64,000 nucleotides of DNA, from the NCBI GenBank assembly GCA_019912385.1, contig JAIOIW010000105.1, positions 23,669 through 87,668 of the forward strand. Reading direction: 5' to 3'. The notes beneath the pieces were generated by a model that ran no database searches, had not been told where the DNA came from, and was given only the letters and a program-made list of their open reading frames with translations. The position numbers and the translations under genes were made by a program. Shown here piece after piece: positions 8,718-16,486 of this stretch (positions within the stretch are counted from its first letter, which is position 1; the number at the start of each line of letters is the position of its first letter). The stretch comes from Notoacmeibacter sp. (lineage in GTDB: Bacteria; Pseudomonadota; Alphaproteobacteria; Rhizobiales; Rhizobiaceae).

Positions 8718-9950
8718 CTACTTGGTCATCCAGGACGGCTTCTGGAAATCGCCGCTTTTGAACTTTTCCGGGGCAATCATGGCCGGCGCGCCATTCTGCA
8801 ACTGGAAGAAGGTCACCGGGATATGGTCGTTGCTCTGCCTGGCCACGTGAGTTTCCGGATCGAACTCGAGGAAACCGGATGAGACCGCGCGGCTGGTCTC
8901 GCCGATGGCCTTGCCGATCGCGTCATGATCGGTCGCGTCACCGACTTTCTCAAGCGCGTCGAAATAGACCGTGGCCATCTCGTAAAGGCCCACGCCATAG
9001 GGGCCGGAGTCGACGCCATACTCTTTCTTGTAACCTTCGCTGACCTCTTTTCCGCGTGGCCAGGAATCGACATTGAGTGTCGCGCCGATGGCGTTGTAGA
9101 GGACGCCGTTGGAATTCTCGCCGGTCAGCTTCACGAACTCCGGAACCAGCGGCGCATATTGCAGGAACACAACGGAATTGGTCGGGTTTTCCCGGAACTG
9201 GTTCATGAACAGCGCCGCATTGGCGGGAATGTAATCGGTATTGATCACGACTTCCGGCGGGTTCTCCCTGACCTTGGCCAGCATGGATCGCCAGTCGCTG
9301 ACCGGACCGAAGGGGACGAGTTCATCAACCGTGATCGTCCAGCCGGCATCCTTGAACGCGACCTTCATGCCCTCCGAAATCGTCTTCGAATAGGGATTGT
9401 CTGAGGAAATGATCGCGACGGTCTTGTCCTTGAGATCGAAAATGCCGGCGGCCGACAATGCCTCGATGGTCGGGGTTACGTCGGCTTCATAGCCCTTGAA
9501 GTCGGCCGTGAACGACCAGCAGCAATTATACCCATCGGGATCTTTCGACACGATGGCGGCAAACGACGGCGACGGGCCAGCGGCCATGTATGGCATGTTC
9601 GCTTCGGCCATCAGGTCGACCTCGAACATGGAGAGACTGGCATAACCGGTCAGGATGACTTCAATCCCGTCGGTCGAAAGCAAACGTTCCACCGCCGAAG
9701 AGACATTGGCGGCAGAGTGATCCTTCACGTCGGCGGTGACCACCTCGAATGTCTGCCCTGCAACACCGCCCCTGGCATTGGCCTCCTTGACGGCCCACTG
9801 AACGCCACGAACGAACTCCTCGCCATCGGACGCTGTTGGCCCGGTCAGCGGTGCGAGCACGCCGATCTTGACGACATCCGCAAAAACGGGAGCCGCCGAA
9901 AACACGGTCAGTGCGGTTGCTGCTGCAAGAATTGTTGTTGTTTTGCCCAT
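8718..9950 (-). CDS. Periplasmic substrate-binding protein of the Liv-type importer
   Basis: A 410-residue binding protein of the Leu/Ile/Val-binding (Peripla_BP_6) type, with a Sec signal peptide (KTTTILAAATALTVFSAAP then VFA) and the mature N-terminus VVKIGVLAPLTGPTASDGEE. I chose ATG 9950 over an ATG 18 bases upstream because a GAGGAGGAA ribosome site lies 8 bases before it. Two Cys side by side (YNCCWSF, about 152) are unusual and could form or share a disulphide. This is the first gene of the importer operon, divergent from the luxR-type gene. The ligand cannot be read from sequence; amides, aromatic acids and amino acids are all family precedents. Confidence 0.88.
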   Translation of the reverse strand: MGKTTTILAAATALTVFSAAPVFADVVKIGVLAPLTGPTASDGEEFVRGVQWAVKEANARGGVAGQTFEVVTADVKDHSAANVSSAVERLLSTDGIEVILTGYASLSMFEVDLMAEANMPYMAAGPSPSFAAIVSKDPDGYNCCWSFTADFKGYEADVTPTIEALSAAGIFDLKDKTVAIISSDNPYSKTISEGMKVAFKDAGWTITVDELVPFGPVSDWRSMLAKVRENPPEVVINTDYIPANAALFMNQFRENPTNSVVFLQYAPLVPEFVKLTGENSNGVLYNAIGATLNVDSWPRGKEVSEGYKKEYGVDSGPYGVGLYEMATVYFDALEKVGDATDHDAIGKAIGETSRAVSSGFLEFDPETHVARQSNDHIPVTFFQLQNGAPAMIAPEKFKSGDFQKPSWMTK

Positions 9951-10014
9951 TTCCAAATTCCTCCTCATGACACATCGTCGACGTGCCGAATGGCCGGAAC
10001 CTTAGCTGCATGGG

Positions 10015-10034
10015 GTTTGGCCACAATTGCAAAC
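10015..10034. promoter_or_regulatory. Candidate lux-box-like dyad GTTTG-N10-CAAAC
   Basis: A 20-bp element with perfect outer 5-bp arms and an asymmetric centre lies in the divergent region between the importer operon and the luxR-type gene. Length and outer symmetry resemble lux boxes, but the inner bases do not follow a known consensus. This is inference only. Confidence 0.3.
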
Positions 10035-10061
10035 ATTTGGCATTTTGTGCACGCCTCGCTA

Positions 10062-10076
10062 GACTGGCCTGCAGTC
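10062..10076. promoter_or_regulatory. Second dyad GACTG-N5-CAGTC in the same divergent region
   Basis: A 15-bp element with perfect 5-bp arms lies 79 bases upstream of the luxR-type GTG start. It could be an alternative operator for the LuxR-type protein or for another regulator; chance occurrence is possible. Confidence 0.25.
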
Positions 10077-10154
10077 GGCGTTGCGGGGAGCATCCGGGTC
10101 TTCGGAATATGACTTCAGAGAAGGCGCGTCCGGAACTGCGTCTGGGGAGGCATT

Positions 10155-10883
10155 GTGAGTTCCTGGTTCGGGCAAAGCTACTATCGACCTGACGATACCG
10201 CCGAGCAGGTATGTATCCGGCTCGGTGCTCTCATTGACGACTTGTCATTGGACCAGTTTTCCTACGCGTTGATCAAACCGCCCAACGGCAGCAGTATCGA
10301 TCCCGCCTCGACCCTCCACACGAACTACCCGTCCGAATGGACCGGCCGGTATATGCGTCATCAATATTTTCAGCTGGATCCGGTTTGTGAACTGACGATT
10401 AGTTCAACCAGACCGTTCTACTGGGGACAGGGCCGTTTTCTGCGGGCTTTCCGCAAGCAGCAGCGCCTGGTATTCGATGAAGCGCGCGAGTACCGGATCA
10501 TGAGCGGGCTTTCGATCCCGATACGTGGTGCCCACGGAGAGATCGCGACCTTCAACATTGTTTCCACAAATGCGAAACACCTCGTGGAAGCAACACGCTA
10601 CGAGCATGCGAGACTGTTCCAGGCCGCGTTTGATACTCATGACATCGTCCTTAGAGACGAATTGATTTCAGCGAAAAACGTAGATCGGCCCGCAGCACTG
10701 TCGGTGCGCGAAAAGGAATGCCTGCTTTGGACGTTGGAGGGCAAGACGGCCGAGGACGTCGCGAGCATCCTCGGACTGTCGGTTTTCACGGTCAATCATC
10801 ACGCATCCACCGCGACGCGAAAGCTGGGTTGCATCAACAAGCACCATGCTGCTGTACAGGCGTTGCGAAGCGGACTGATTTGA
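10155..10883 (+). CDS. LuxR-type regulator with autoinducer-binding domain (LuxR solo)
   Basis: A 242-residue regulator. The autoinducer-binding domain (about 15-165) keeps all six residues that are nearly invariant in acyl-homoserine-lactone receptors (TraR numbering W57, Y61, D70, P71, W85, G113), here Trp62, Tyr66, Asp75, Pro76, Trp90 and Gly118. The C-terminal LuxR helix-turn-helix spans about 181-242 (LSVREKECLLWTLEGKT, then TVNHHASTATRKLG). The start is GTG 10155 with a GGGGAGG site. No luxI-type synthase is present in the window. It is divergent from the Liv-type importer whose permease carries a hydrolase, the arrangement of a regulator controlling uptake and breakdown of its own ligand. 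Ligand unknown. Confidence 0.9.
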   Translation: MSSWFGQSYYRPDDTAEQVCIRLGALIDDLSLDQFSYALIKPPNGSSIDPASTLHTNYPSEWTGRYMRHQYFQLDPVCELTISSTRPFYWGQGRFLRAFRKQQRLVFDEAREYRIMSGLSIPIRGAHGEIATFNIVSTNAKHLVEATRYEHARLFQAAFDTHDIVLRDELISAKNVDRPAALSVREKECLLWTLEGKTAEDVASILGLSVFTVNHHASTATRKLGCINKHHAAVQALRSGLI

Positions 10884-11104
10884 CCTGAAGACGGCTACGA
10901 TCTTCGACAGCGCACAGATTGCGGTGAGCGCGGGTCGATCGGTTGCCGGTCGGGGGCCCTGTCCTGGACCCTCGCAAGCCCCCATCCGCCCCATGTGTCG
11001 GACTTGAAGAGGCCGAATATGGCTTGTGTTGTGGCTGCCGCCCTTCCCCTTTCCCGTGCCGCCCGCTAAACGATCCTGTCCAACCAACCGAAAGGCCCTG
11101 CGCC

Positions 11105-11323
11105 ATGAGCGACGAAACCCGCGATTCCAACGGTACGATTCTCAGTGACGGCGACAATGTCACCGTGATCAAGGATCTGAAGGTGAAGGGCACGTCCTCG
11201 ACGATCAAGCGCGGCACGCTGGTCAAGGGAATCCGGCTGACCGGCAACCCCGATGAAGTCGAGTGCCGCGTGGAAAAGATCAAAGGCCTGGTGCTGCGCA
11301 CCGAGTTCCTGAAAAAGGCGTAG
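11105..11323 (+). CDS. PhnA-like C-terminal-domain protein
   Basis: The 72-residue protein is essentially the PhnA/YjdM C-terminal barrel: VTVIKDLKVKGTSSTIKRGT, then VKGIRLTGNPDEVECRVEKI and KGLVLRTEFLKKA. It lacks the N-terminal zinc ribbon of full-length PhnA. Such short forms are often annotated as alkylphosphonate-utilisation proteins, but no phosphonate genes are nearby and a role there is not supported. ATG 11105 fits the family start; upstream in-frame sequence is Pro/Cys-rich and not protein-like. The gene appears monocistronic. Confidence 0.8.
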   Translation: MSDETRDSNGTILSDGDNVTVIKDLKVKGTSSTIKRGTLVKGIRLTGNPDEVECRVEKIKGLVLRTEFLKKA

Positions 11324-11431
11324 GGCATCGGCCCGAACACCGGAACCGGTTTTCGGAAAGCACGATGCGCGGATCCAGTGACTTACAGCGCCCCCTGCGC
11401 GCCCAATGGGTGCACGGCGCTGTCGCGCGCC

Positions 11432-12421
11432 CTATCCCGCCACCTTGGCGACCCATCGCCACCATGCGGCCTCGTCGCCGCTGAAGACGTTGAGGTCGAT
11501 GCGCCCGTCGACGCCGCCGGAAAGGCCGGAGCCCGAATACTGCCAGAACAGCCAGTTGCGGCCAGGATAGACCTTTGAGGGATGTTCGGCCACCGAGCGT
11601 AGCCAGAAGACGTGGTCGGGGAATGCCCCCCTAAGGTTGTCGGCGTAGAAATCGGGTGCGGTGTATATGATCGGCCGCTGGCCGTAGTGTCGCTCGAGAC
11701 GGTCGAGGAAGACCTGCATCTTTTCCAGGATTTCGGCCCGCGAAGGCCGCCACTTGCAGTTCGACTGATGGTTCCATTCGACATCGAGGACCGGCGGCAG
11801 CGCGCCCTTTTCCTTCGGCACGTTGGCAATGAACCACTCGGCCTGTTCGGCGGCGGTGCGGCACCAGTAGAAGAAGTGGTAGGCGCCGCGCCTGATACCG
11901 GCGTCGTGAGCGGCATTCCAGTTCTTCCGGAACATCGGGTCTATGTGGTCGATGCCGTCGGTCGCCTTGATATAGGCGAAGTTGGCACCGTGACGGCGCA
12001 GTTTCGGCCAGTCGATCTCGCCCTGCCAGCGCGAGACGTCGACACCGTGAACGGCGTGGTGCTGCGGTGTACGCCTGCCGAAATTCACCGGCTTGGCGTC
12101 GCGGAATTTCTGACTGTAGATCCTGCCTTTCGCGTGCGGGTCCGGTTGCGCAGACGGGCTGACGGGGGCGAGCATGGCGACGCGTTCCAGCGCGGGACCT
12201 TGCGGAGCCTCCTGGTCTGCTAGTGCGGTCATGCCGGCGTCAGTACTGTGCTCCGTGACACTTTCGCCTGGCTCAGGGATCGCGCCGGCGGGCCTGACGA
12301 TGGAACTCGTCTTCTCGGGCGACGGCTTGGCGATCTCCAGCGCGCCGACACCGGAACGCGACGTGCAGCCGGCAACCGAAAGACAGCTCAGCAGCAGGAT
12401 CGAGAAGACGGACAAACGCAT
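11432..12421 (-). CDS. GH25 lysozyme-like lipoprotein
   Basis: A 329-residue exported protein. The N-terminus MRLSVFSILLLSCLSVAGC is a lipoprotein signal with lipobox SVAGC, so Cys19 is the probable lipidated residue; I chose ATG 12421 for this reason, since an upstream extension would bury the signal. A low-complexity spacer reaches about residue 110. The GH25 muramidase domain follows, with the catalytic Asp in HGVDVSRWQGEIDW and the Asp-x-Glu pair in PPVLDVEWN, plus AYIKATDG and GAYHFFYW strands. It probably cleaves peptidoglycan in the periplasm, in remodelling or envelope turnover. The gene is single and lies next to the MBL gene in the same direction. Confidence 0.88.
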   Translation of the reverse strand: MRLSVFSILLLSCLSVAGCTSRSGVGALEIAKPSPEKTSSIVRPAGAIPEPGESVTEHSTDAGMTALADQEAPQGPALERVAMLAPVSPSAQPDPHAKGRIYSQKFRDAKPVNFGRRTPQHHAVHGVDVSRWQGEIDWPKLRRHGANFAYIKATDGIDHIDPMFRKNWNAAHDAGIRRGAYHFFYWCRTAAEQAEWFIANVPKEKGALPPVLDVEWNHQSNCKWRPSRAEILEKMQVFLDRLERHYGQRPIIYTAPDFYADNLRGAFPDHVFWLRSVAEHPSKVYPGRNWLFWQYSGSGLSGGVDGRIDLNVFSGDEAAWWRWVAKVAG

Positions 12422-12573
12422 GGCAATACGGGTTACTCTGGCCAGGAACGAGCGCGGAACAGGGCGCGCGGAAAAACGAACGGCCACAGTAGCGCGGAGT
12501 CACCAACAAAGATTGAATCGATTTGTTAACGTTTGTCCGGCGGCCTGCTCGACCGGCCAGATCCCGCCTCGGG

Positions 12574-13971
12574 CTATCGCAGTTCCACCGTTTCGTGCAG
12601 CACCGGGCATCGCACCTTGCCGCCCTGCCCGGCGACCAGTTTTTCCATCGCCGCCATGCCACCTTGGGCGTCGCCGTGAACCAGGAAGGTGGTTTTCGGC
12701 GCGCCCGCGCCCGAATACCAGCGCAACAGCTCGTCCTGGCCCGCATGGGCGGAGAAACCGTTGATGGTGCAGGCGCGGGCGCGCACACCGATCACCTGAC
12801 CGTAGAGCTTCACGGTCCCTTCGCCATCGATGATCCGCCGCGCAAGCGTGCCTTGCGCTGCGAAGCCAACGAATATGACGGTGCATTCGGGGCGCCAGAG
12901 ATTGTGCTTGAGGTGGTGCAGCACGCGCCCGCCGGTGCACATGCCTGAGCCGGCGAGAATGACGGCGCCGCTCTCGACGCGGTTGAGCGCGATGGAGTCT
13001 GCGACCTGGCGGGTGAATTTCAGGCCCGGCAGATCGAGCGGATCGTGCCCCTTGCGAAGGGCATCGCCCAGTTCGGGCTTGAGACAGTCCGGATGGTTCC
13101 TGAAAATCTGGGTTGCCGAAATGGCCATCGGCGAATCCAGGAAAACCGGCAGGTAGGGCGACAGGACCTTGTCGCGCACGCCTTGGGCGAGGTGAAACAG
13201 GATCTCCTGCGCGCGCTCCAGCGCGAAGGTCGGAATGATGACATTCCCGCCGCGCCTGTGGGTTTCGGTAATCGCCTCGTAGAGTTCCGCCACCGATTCC
13301 TTCAGCCCCCTGTGGCGGCGGTCGCCATAGGTCGTTTCCATCACCACGTAGTCGGCTTGCGGCGGCAAGGCCGGGTCGCGCAGGATCGACCGCCCGAAAG
13401 GCCCGAGATCGCCGGAGAAGACGATCCGCGTCCGGTCCCCGCCATCGCCGGCATCGATGACCAGGAAGGCGGAACCGAGAATGTGCCCCGCTTCGGCGAA
13501 CCGAACATGGAGGTTGCGGCCGATCTCGATGCGGGTATCGAATTCGGCCGTCCGCCCGAACTGGTCGAAGGCGCGAGCCGCATCATAGACGCCGTAAAGC
13601 GGTTGAGGACCCTTCTGGCCGTGGCGTTGAAGATTGCGCGCCGCACGGGCGGCATCCTCCTCGTGGATCTGGGCGGCATCGAGCAGGACCAGCCTGGCGA
13701 GGTCACGGGTTGCGGCCGTGGCGATGATCTCGCCCTTGAAGCCACGCTTGACCAGGAGAGGAATGCGGCCGCAGTGGTCGAGATGGGCGTGGGTGAGAAG
13801 CAGGATGTCGATCGATTCGGGATCGAAACCGAAATCATCGAAATTGCGCCGCTCCTCCTCGTCGTTGCCCTGGAAGAGGCCGCAATCGATCAGGATGCGC
13901 TTGTTGCCTGTATCGAGAAGATAGCAGGAGCCGGTCACACCCCCGGCGGCGCCGTGGAAAGAAAGCTTCAT
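12574..13971 (-). CDS. MBL-fold/beta-CASP metallohydrolase, RNA-specificity type
   Basis: This 465-residue protein has the metal-binding motif THAHLDHCGRIP (about 56-67), a GHILGSAF strand with metal His, a beta-CASP cap (PTFALERAQEILF) and the C-terminal RNA-specificity segment (GSGMCTGGRVLHHLK, FSAHAGQDELLRWY, then LVHGDAQGGMAAM). Relatives are CPSF73-like or YsdA-like nucleases acting on RNA, though many bacterial members are untested. The start ATG 13971 gives the family N-terminus (MKLSFHGAAGGVTGSCYLL); an in-frame TTG at 14007 overlaps the upstream stop and could give 12 extra residues. It is coupled to the CapA-like gene upstream. Confidence 0.85.
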   Translation of the reverse strand: MKLSFHGAAGGVTGSCYLLDTGNKRILIDCGLFQGNDEEERRNFDDFGFDPESIDILLLTHAHLDHCGRIPLLVKRGFKGEIIATAATRDLARLVLLDAAQIHEEDAARAARNLQRHGQKGPQPLYGVYDAARAFDQFGRTAEFDTRIEIGRNLHVRFAEAGHILGSAFLVIDAGDGGDRTRIVFSGDLGPFGRSILRDPALPPQADYVVMETTYGDRRHRGLKESVAELYEAITETHRRGGNVIIPTFALERAQEILFHLAQGVRDKVLSPYLPVFLDSPMAISATQIFRNHPDCLKPELGDALRKGHDPLDLPGLKFTRQVADSIALNRVESGAVILAGSGMCTGGRVLHHLKHNLWRPECTVIFVGFAAQGTLARRIIDGEGTVKLYGQVIGVRARACTINGFSAHAGQDELLRWYSGAGAPKTTFLVHGDAQGGMAAMEKLVAGQGGKVRCPVLHETVELR

Positions 13972-14003
13972 CCGGCCCCAATCTCCCTTGCTGACATGAC
14001 CGT

Positions 14004-15095
14004 TCAACCTAGCAGAAGCGTGTCACCCGCGCCCATCTTGATCGAGCCGCCGAAACGGGCGCATTCGCGGTCGAGCCTTCGCGCGAACCATTCTGCATCC
14101 GCGCCGCGCGCCCGCACCAACCGGAACTTCTCGAGACGGAACGGTACGATTTCGAGCGAATTCAGTCGCCGGCTTATCGCGTCGATGTCGAGGAAATAAC
14201 CGCCGACGAGGTCGGGGCGGAATTCCTCGCGCCCGCCAATTCCCTCGTAGTCGTTGATGAAATCGCCGCATCCGTAGAAAACCGGCCTTCCGTCGATCAG
14301 TTCGATCGCCATTGGGTGATGGGAGGAATGGCCGTGGACGACATCGACGCCTGCCTGCCTGACGAGGCGATGGGCAAACGACCTGTGGCTTTCCGGCACG
14401 CCGTATCCCCAATTCGCCCCCCAGTGGATCGAGACCACGACCAAGTCCTCCGGACGGGAGGCGGCGCGGATATCGTCGGCGATCCGGTGGAAGGCCGTAT
14501 CGTCCGTATCGGCCAGGAAGTTGACCCCCGCCCTTTCCGGCCCTGCGCGCCAGGGCTCCGGAACGCCGCTCGATTCGCAGCCATAGGCGAATACTGCGAC
14601 ACGGCGGGCAGCCACGGGATCAAATATCGCCGGGCTGGCGGCCGCCTGCGCGTTCTTGCCCGCGCCGCAAAAGGCTATCCCGGCTCCGGCCAAAGCGGCG
14701 AGAGTATCCCGCAGCCCGACATCGCACCAATCGAGAACATGGTTGTTTGCCAGGACGCAGCAATCGACCCCGGCCGCCGAAAGGCAATCGGTGTTTGCCG
14801 GGTTCATCCGGTAATTGATGCCCTTCGGGTAGGGCGAGCCGCGCGCAGTAACCGCCGTTTCAAGATTGATGATCCTGAGGTCGGGCTTGCGGCCCTCGAA
14901 CTCGGCCAGTGCATCGCCCCAGATATAATCCGGCGTCACCGGCCGTGCGATCGGGCCCGATGTGCGCTCGGCCAGTTCGACATAGTCGAGCGCGCTGCGG
15001 ATGTAGCCTTCGAACAGTTCGGAGTCGCAGGGATGTGGCAGGATCTGATCGATCCCGCGGCCGGTCATCACATCGCCGCACAGAAACAGCTTCAT
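14004..15095 (-). CDS. CapA-family (PGA_cap) metallophosphatase-fold protein
   Basis: A 363-residue protein starting directly with the metal-site motif FLCGDVMTGRGID (residues 4-16), followed by INLETAVT (about 75), LANNHVLDWCD (about 116), SIHWGANWGYGVP (about 223), HGHSSHHPMAIE and FYGCGDFINDYEG. These are the conserved blocks of the CapA/poly-gamma-glutamate synthesis fold, related to calcineurin-type phosphatases. No capB or capC genes are nearby, so a capsule role is unlikely; stand-alone members are of unknown substrate. There is no signal peptide, so it is probably cytoplasmic. The 3' end abuts the MBL gene, suggesting a two-gene operon. Confidence 0.85.
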   Translation of the reverse strand: MKLFLCGDVMTGRGIDQILPHPCDSELFEGYIRSALDYVELAERTSGPIARPVTPDYIWGDALAEFEGRKPDLRIINLETAVTARGSPYPKGINYRMNPANTDCLSAAGVDCCVLANNHVLDWCDVGLRDTLAALAGAGIAFCGAGKNAQAAASPAIFDPVAARRVAVFAYGCESSGVPEPWRAGPERAGVNFLADTDDTAFHRIADDIRAASRPEDLVVVSIHWGANWGYGVPESHRSFAHRLVRQAGVDVVHGHSSHHPMAIELIDGRPVFYGCGDFINDYEGIGGREEFRPDLVGGYFLDIDAISRRLNSLEIVPFRLEKFRLVRARGADAEWFARRLDRECARFGGSIKMGAGDTLLLG

Positions 15096-15233
15096 CAGGT
15101 TTACCGCTCCCTGCCGATTCGCCGAAGCGTGTTACCGCTCACCATGCCAAATACGCGCCCGCGGGCCATGACAAACGTCAATGGCATAACCATCATATGC
15201 GGTCATCGTTTGCACACATGGAGACCGCGAGGC

Positions 15234-16265
15234 ATGATTTTGGAGGAAGGCCAAAAGCCCCAAGGCTCAGGCAGGCGCCGATGGTTCCTGGTCGGCGACA
15301 TCGGCGGTACGCACACACGTTTCGCGCTCTGCGACAGCACCGATCTCTCGCTCTCCGGTTTCGTGAAAAACCAGACCGGCGAATTCCCGACGCTGGAAGC
15401 GGCGATCAACGATTATCTTGGTGGTTGCAGGCTTGTGCCGACCGGCGCCTGCCTCGCAATAGCCGCGCCGGTCGACAGGGACGTGGTGAGCCTGACCAAC
15501 GCGCATTGGGCCTTCTCGCGCGAGGGCATGGTCGCGGCAACCGGCATCGGCGAGATCCTGCTCGTGAACGATTTCGAGGCCCAGGCCCTGGCGCTACCCT
15601 TGCTCGGCGCCGCGGATCTCGCCACGATCTGTACAGGTGCCCTCCTTCCGCATGCGCCCAAGGTGGTCGTCGGTCCCGGCACCGGATTCGGCGTGGCGAG
15701 CCTTGTCCGGTCGGGACCGCGGCGGGAGGCGATCGCTGGCGAAGGCGGGCACATCACCTTCGGCGCAACGAACGAGGCCGAATATTCGATCCTGAACGCG
15801 ATTGCGCGCGAAACCGGGCATGTCTCGATCGAGCGCGTCCTGTCCGGCTCGGGCATCGAGCGCATTCACAAGGCGCTGGGCGAGGCATCGGGCGGTCAGT
15901 TTGCGAACCGTTCGGCGCCGGAGATCGTGCGCCTTGCCGAGGAAGAAGGCGACGCGCTGGCGCGAAGAACGCTCGACATCTTCGTCTCGGTGCTGGCGCG
16001 CGTTGCCGGCGATATAGCGCTTGCGCTCGGCGCAAGGGGCGGCGTTTATCTCGCGGGCGGCATTCCGCCGAGGATCCTCAAGACCTTGAGGTCCGGCGTT
16101 TTCGAAAAGGCTTTCAGGAACAAGGGCCGGCTTTCGAACTACCTCGCGGATATCCCGGTCAATGTCGTGACCGCGCCCGATGCGGGCCTCAGGGGCGCTG
16201 CCGCCGCGTTCGTGACGGCGGACCATTCGCGGCAACCGGATCAGGGCGCAGCAGTCCCCAGATAG
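15234..16265 (+). CDS. glk: Glucokinase (hexokinase-fold, Glk type)
   Basis: This 343-residue kinase transfers phosphate from ATP to glucose. The phosphate-1 loop LVGDIGGTHTRFALCD lies at about 19-34, the Asp catalytic segment is LVNDFEAQALALPLL (about 109), and phosphate-2 and glucose-binding motifs are VVGPGTGFGVASLV (about 143) and EGGHITFGATNEAE (about 165). The adenosine region is GGVYLAGGIPPRI (about 265). ATG 15234 is chosen because the first motif follows closely; the frame stays open upstream only because of base composition. It is divergent from the CapA-like gene and converges on the acp gene with a 25-bp overlap. It could feed the sugar taken up by the ABC system at 21.7-25.9 kb. 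Confidence 0.92.
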   Translation: MILEEGQKPQGSGRRRWFLVGDIGGTHTRFALCDSTDLSLSGFVKNQTGEFPTLEAAINDYLGGCRLVPTGACLAIAAPVDRDVVSLTNAHWAFSREGMVAATGIGEILLVNDFEAQALALPLLGAADLATICTGALLPHAPKVVVGPGTGFGVASLVRSGPRREAIAGEGGHITFGATNEAEYSILNAIARETGHVSIERVLSGSGIERIHKALGEASGGQFANRSAPEIVRLAEEEGDALARRTLDIFVSVLARVAGDIALALGARGGVYLAGGIPPRILKTLRSGVFEKAFRNKGRLSNYLADIPVNVVTAPDAGLRGAAAAFVTADHSRQPDQGAAVPR

Positions 16266-16486
16266 GCGAGCATCGCGTTGACGCTTGCCATCTGGGCGTA
16301 GTCGCTTTCCGGCATTTCGGCGCCGGTCGCCTTGGACAGGGCGGCCACCAGATTGAGGAAATCCATCGAATCGATATCGAATTCCTCGCGAAGGTCGCCG
16401 TCGCGGTCGACCGTGTCGATCTCGATATCCGGGGCGATGCGGTGCAGTTCGCGGATCAGGACCGCTTCGATTTCGTCCTGGGTCAT
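16241..16486 (-). CDS. Acyl carrier protein in a 2-oxoacid dehydrogenase operon
   Basis: An 81-residue acidic four-helix protein with the phosphopantetheine site FDIDSMDFLNLV; Ser40 in DSM is the attachment residue. It is distinct from a FabF-linked housekeeping AcpP (DSLD motif) and has no fatty-acid synthesis genes nearby. ATG 16486 overlaps the E2 stop by four bases, so it is translated with the dehydrogenase subunits. This suggests the E2 may pass its acyl group to this carrier rather than only to CoA; that is inference. The 3' end overlaps glk (opposite strand) by 25 bp. Confidence 0.9.
   Translation of the reverse strand: MTQDEIEAVLIRELHRIAPDIEIDTVDRDGDLREEFDIDSMDFLNLVAALSKATGAEMPESDYAQMASVNAMLAYLGTAAP

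Noticed and set aside
14316..15233. Long N-terminal extension of glucokinase
   Set aside because: It lies opposite the CapA-like gene and has no similarity to glucokinases; the ATP motif begins shortly after ATG 15234.
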